Notes under the pieces: model-generated
The model's database searches: none
Seen by the model: the letters and a program-made list of their open reading frames with translations, nothing else
What the model was told of the DNA's origin: nothing
In this document: piece after piece, positions 6,789-9,205 of the stretch
Numbering within the stretch: position 1 is the first letter of the stretch
Layout of the letters: every line of letters starts with the position of its first letter
DNA from: CAZOKN01 sp964580525
GTDB lineage: Bacteria; Pseudomonadota; Alphaproteobacteria; Rickettsiales; UBA6187
Direction: 5' to 3'
DNA length: 9,205 nucleotides
Assembly: GCA_964580525.1 (NCBI GenBank)
Contig: CAZOKN010000055.1
Location: 1 to 9,205, forward strand
Program-made: the position numbers and the translations under genes

Positions 6789-7661
6789 ATGGCAAATCTA
6801 AAGGCGCTAAAGAACAGAATAAAGAGCGTTAAGTCTACGCAAAAAATTACCAAAGCCATGAAAATGGTTTCGGCTAGTAAGTTGCGTCGTGCTCGTGAAA
6901 GGGCGGAAGCTGCTGCTCCTTATGCTGAGCGTATGGAAAGAATGTTGGTCACTTTGGCTTCTAACGTTTCTAAATCCAGTGCTCCTCAGCTGTTGGTTGG
7001 GAATGGCAAAGATGATGTTCATCTAGTTGTTGTGGTAACTACTGACCGTGGTCTTTGCGGTGGTTTTAATACGCATGTAACACGTGCTGCAAGGCATAAA
7101 ATACAAGCTTTGAAACATGCTGGTAAAACAGTGAAAATTTTCTGCATAGGCAGAAAGGGCTACGATCTTTTGAAGGGTAGTTATTCAAAAGACATTATCG
7201 AGAAAGTTTTTGATATCAGTAAAAAAAGGCAAATTCCTTTTTCTGACTCAGAAAATCAAGCAACAAAAATCATTAAAATGTTTGAAGATGGCGAATTTGA
7301 TGTTTGCTCTGTTTTCTATAATAAGTTTTTGTCTGCAATAGCTCAAAAGCCAGTGGAACAACAGTTGATACCACTAAGCATGGAAGGCAAAGAACAAAAA
7401 GCTGATGTTGTTTATGAATATGAGCCAAGCGAAGAAAAAATTCTGGCTGATTTGTTGCCAAGGAATATAGCTGTGCAAATTTATCATTCTATGCTTGAGA
7501 GTTCTGCGAGTGAGCATGGTGCACGTATGACGGCGATGGACAATGCAACAAGAAATGCTGGCGAAATGATTAAGAAGCTGACTCTTGTTTATAACAGAAC
7601 GAGACAGGCTGTGATTACTAAAGAATTGATTGAAATTATTTCTGGTGCGGAAGCTATATAA
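6789..7661 (+). CDS. atpG: ATP synthase F1 subunit gamma
   Basis: Gamma is the central rotor shaft that couples proton flow through F0 to catalysis in alpha3beta3. The protein is 290 residues, normal for the family. The N-terminal coiled-coil helix carries the signature NRIKSVKSTQKITKAMKMVS (9-28) and KLRRARERAEAAAPYAERM. The central Rossmann-like part has TTDRGLCGGFN (84-94). The C-terminal helix that pairs with the first has SEHGARMTAMDNATRNAGEM and ends in LIEIISGAEAI, the usual gamma terminus. The ATG at 6789 is seven bases after the atpA stop, with AGAGG overlapping that stop as Shine-Dalgarno. Nothing is missing. In most bacteria the next gene is atpD; here an LD-carboxypeptidase gene starts 11 bases after the gamma stop. 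Confidence 0.97.
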   Translation: MANLKALKNRIKSVKSTQKITKAMKMVSASKLRRARERAEAAAPYAERMERMLVTLASNVSKSSAPQLLVGNGKDDVHLVVVVTTDRGLCGGFNTHVTRAARHKIQALKHAGKTVKIFCIGRKGYDLLKGSYSKDIIEKVFDISKKRQIPFSDSENQATKIIKMFEDGEFDVCSVFYNKFLSAIAQKPVEQQLIPLSMEGKEQKADVVYEYEPSEEKILADLLPRNIAVQIYHSMLESSASEHGARMTAMDNATRNAGEMIKKLTLVYNRTRQAVITKELIEIISGAEAI

Positions 7662-7672
7662 AGAAGTTATGC

Positions 7673-8641
7673 ATGACAAAACATAAATCTTTGAAAAAGA
7701 AAGGAAATGTTTTGTTGTCATTGCAAAAGGGTGACGTTGTTGATCTTATAGCTCCGGCATCTGGTTTTAGTGAAGAAGAATATAAGTCTTGTATAAGATT
7801 TGTTGAAAGTTTGGGGCTTAAACCTCGCGTGGTTCCTTATAAGAAATTGGTTAACCCGAAAGAGGCTTTTTGTTCAAATACTGCTGATTTCAGATTAGAA
7901 AATCTGGCAGATGCTTTGAGTTCGGATTCAAAAGCGATTTGGTGTATAGCCGGTGGATATGGTTCTTACCAGCTTTTAGAGGGATTAGAAAAAATCCCGA
8001 TGCCAAAAAAGCAAAAACTGTTTATTGGATTTAGCGATATAACGGTGCTGCTGAATTATTTTGTAGAGAATTGGGGTTGGGCTTGTATTTATGGCACAAC
8101 ATTGTTGCAAATAGCTAGAAAAAAAGTTTCTAAAAAAGCTATAAGCAGCATAAAGAAGCTGATTTTTAATGATGAGAGTTCCCTTGTTATTAAAAAAATA
8201 GAGGTTTTGAATAAAACTTATAAAAAATCAGCAGAAGGAATTTTGGTTGGGGGCTGTATGTCTCTGCTGCAAAGCCTTATAGGAACGCCACAGGATATAA
8301 ATCTTACAGGCAAAATTTTATTGCTTGAAGATGATAGGTTTGAAACTCCAGGCCGGATGAGCAGGATTTTTAACCACATGGTAAGAGCTGGTGTTTTTGA
8401 TAAAGTTGAGGCTGTTGTTTTAGGAAGTACGCTGGAACAATCGCAGGTCGTAGATAAAGACGAAGCGCAAAAGCTTGCAAAAGCTTTGGAATATTTGAAA
8501 AAAGAATTGGATAAACGCAAAAAGATTTTGATAAAGGTTGTGGATATTGGTCATAGTGTTGATATGATATCGGTGCCTTTAGGAACTAAAGCAAAAATAA
8601 AATTAGGAAATAGTCCTGAATTTATTATAGAAATTAATTAG
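7673..8641 (+). CDS. ldcA: Peptidase S66 family LD-carboxypeptidase (LdcA-like)
   Basis: LdcA enzymes are cytoplasmic serine peptidases that remove the terminal D-alanine from murein tetrapeptides during peptidoglycan recycling. The protein has 322 residues, close to the usual 300-350. Family features in order are LQKGDVVDLIAPASG (17-31, the standard start of the fold), CIAGGYGSYQLL (91-102), the nucleophile Ser121 in FIGFSDITVLL, GGCMSLLQSLIGT (193-205), Glu219 in ILLLEDD, and His294 in VDIGHSVDMISVPLG. Ser121-Glu219-His294 make the expected triad. No signal peptide is seen; the start MTKHKSLKKK is a short basic extension of about 15 residues before the conserved fold. AAGAAG at 7661-7666 is the likely Shine-Dalgarno. 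It lies 11 bases after atpG and 27 before atpD, so it is probably cotranscribed with F1 genes, which is unusual. Arginine codons are mostly AGA/AGG, unlike atpA, which may reflect lower expression or a different origin. The exact substrate is inferred. Confidence 0.9.
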   Translation: MTKHKSLKKKGNVLLSLQKGDVVDLIAPASGFSEEEYKSCIRFVESLGLKPRVVPYKKLVNPKEAFCSNTADFRLENLADALSSDSKAIWCIAGGYGSYQLLEGLEKIPMPKKQKLFIGFSDITVLLNYFVENWGWACIYGTTLLQIARKKVSKKAISSIKKLIFNDESSLVIKKIEVLNKTYKKSAEGILVGGCMSLLQSLIGTPQDINLTGKILLLEDDRFETPGRMSRIFNHMVRAGVFDKVEAVVLGSTLEQSQVVDKDEAQKLAKALEYLKKELDKRKKILIKVVDIGHSVDMISVPLGTKAKIKLGNSPEFIIEIN

Positions 8642-8656
8642 ATTTTTTATTTAAGT

Positions 8657-8660
8657 GGAG
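8657..8660 (+). promoter_or_regulatory. Shine-Dalgarno of atpD
   Basis: GGAG (within GTGGAG) lies eight bases before the ATG at 8669, in the 27-base gap after the carboxypeptidase gene. This gives atpD its own ribosome entry and supports the chosen start. The gap has no terminator and no obvious promoter. Confidence 0.6.
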
Positions 8661-8668
8661 CATTAAAT

Positions 8669-9205
8669 ATGGCTAAAAGTAACGTAGGAAAAATTACACA
8701 GGTGATATCAGCTGTTGTGGACGTGAAATTTGAAAGCGGTGAAGTGCCATCGATTTTGAATGCGTTAGAATGTGAAAACGATGGCAAGAGACTTGTTCTT
8801 GAAGTTGCGCAGCATTTGGGTGAAAACACTGTGCGTACAATCGCTATGGATTCTACTGAAGGATTGGTTCGTGGTTTAGCTGTAAAAGATACTGGAGCGC
8901 AAATTACAATTCCTGTGGGACATGAAACTCTTGGCCGTATATTGAACGTTGTGGGAGAGCCTGTTGATGAAAGAGGCCCTGTAAAAGCTAAGCATTTTGC
9001 TCCTATTCATGCGGAAGCTCCATCTTTTGCTGACCAATCTACTGCTGAAGAAGTTTTAGTTACTGGTATTAAAGTTATCGATTTCTTTACTCCGTTCGTT
9101 AAGGGTCGTAAAATCGGTATTATCGGCGGTGCGGGTGTTGGTAAGACGGTGCTAACCATGGAAATGATTAATAACATTGCACGTAGTGGCAGTGGATTAT
9201 CCTTC
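8669..9205 (+). CDS. atpD: ATP synthase F1 subunit beta, 5' part (3' end outside window)
   Basis: Beta carries the catalytic ATP sites of F1. The frame is open from the ATG at 8669 to the window edge, giving 179 of an expected roughly 470-480 residues. The N-terminal barrel begins MAKSNVGKITQVISAVVDVKF, followed by EVAQHLGENTVRTIAMDSTEGLVRG in the usual arrangement, TLGRILNVVGEPVDERGP (88-104) and the P-loop GGAGVGKT (153-160, catalytic Lys159). The residues around the P-loop differ from the common consensus. DFFTPFVKGRKIGIIGG replaces the usual D-L-hydrophobic-x-P-Y/F-x-K-G-G-K-hydrophobic-G-L-F-GG, and GSGL replaces the common H-x-G-Y shortly after. Walker B, the catalytic Glu and the rest lie beyond the window, so integrity cannot be judged. 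By position it is the main beta gene of the operon, displaced one gene downstream by ldcA. Confidence 0.94.
   Translation, partial: MAKSNVGKITQVISAVVDVKFESGEVPSILNALECENDGKRLVLEVAQHLGENTVRTIAMDSTEGLVRGLAVKDTGAQITIPVGHETLGRILNVVGEPVDERGPVKAKHFAPIHAEAPSFADQSTAEEVLVTGIKVIDFFTPFVKGRKIGIIGGAGVGKTVLTMEMINNIARSGSGLSF

Noticed and set aside
8647..8829. Minus-strand reading frame at the start of atpD
   Set aside because: It overlaps the well-supported beta-subunit N-terminus and shows no motif of its own.

Overview
The window is AT-rich bacterial DNA with the gene content and order of an alphaproteobacterium. A XerC recombinase with typical alphaproteobacterial C-terminal motifs, a small transaldolase and priA lie next to an F1 ATP synthase operon that begins with atpH (delta), alpha and gamma. 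No F0 genes (atpB/E/F) come before atpH, which fits the split F0/F1 arrangement known in alphaproteobacteria. The low GC, lysine-rich proteins and divergent accessory protein suggest a host-associated or reduced-genome lineage of the Rickettsiales/Holosporales or gut-alphaproteobacterium type. That placement is inference. A run of 10 Ns inside xerC marks a scaffold join in a draft assembly.

Layout, left to right. (1) 1-702 (+): the 3' part of an unrecognised gene that enters from the left edge. (2) 699-2305 (-): a two-gene unit, tal (fructose-6-phosphate aldolase/transaldolase family; active-site residues point to transaldolase) followed by xerC, joined by a one-base stop/start overlap (TAGTG). 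The xerC stop overlaps the stop of the convergent first gene by four bases. (3) 2306-2390: a short divergent promoter region. (4) 2391-4574 (+): complete priA. (5) 4575-4674: a 100-bp gap with overlapping palindromes and a weak candidate promoter. (6) 4675-9205 (+): atpH, atpA, atpG, an S66-family LD-carboxypeptidase (ldcA-like), then the 5' part of atpD, which runs off the right edge.

The genes cover chromosome dimer resolution (XerC), replication restart (PriA), the non-oxidative pentose phosphate pathway (Tal) and the catalytic F1 sector of ATP synthase (delta, alpha, gamma, beta). The most unusual point is the LD-carboxypeptidase, a murein-recycling enzyme, placed between atpG and atpD with short gaps on each side (11 and 27 nt). 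It splits an otherwise strongly conserved gene order and puts a cell-wall enzyme on the F1 transcript. The visible part of AtpD also departs from the usual beta-subunit consensus around the P-loop. I see no CRISPR array, insertion sequence, tRNA, rRNA or convincing rho-independent terminator.
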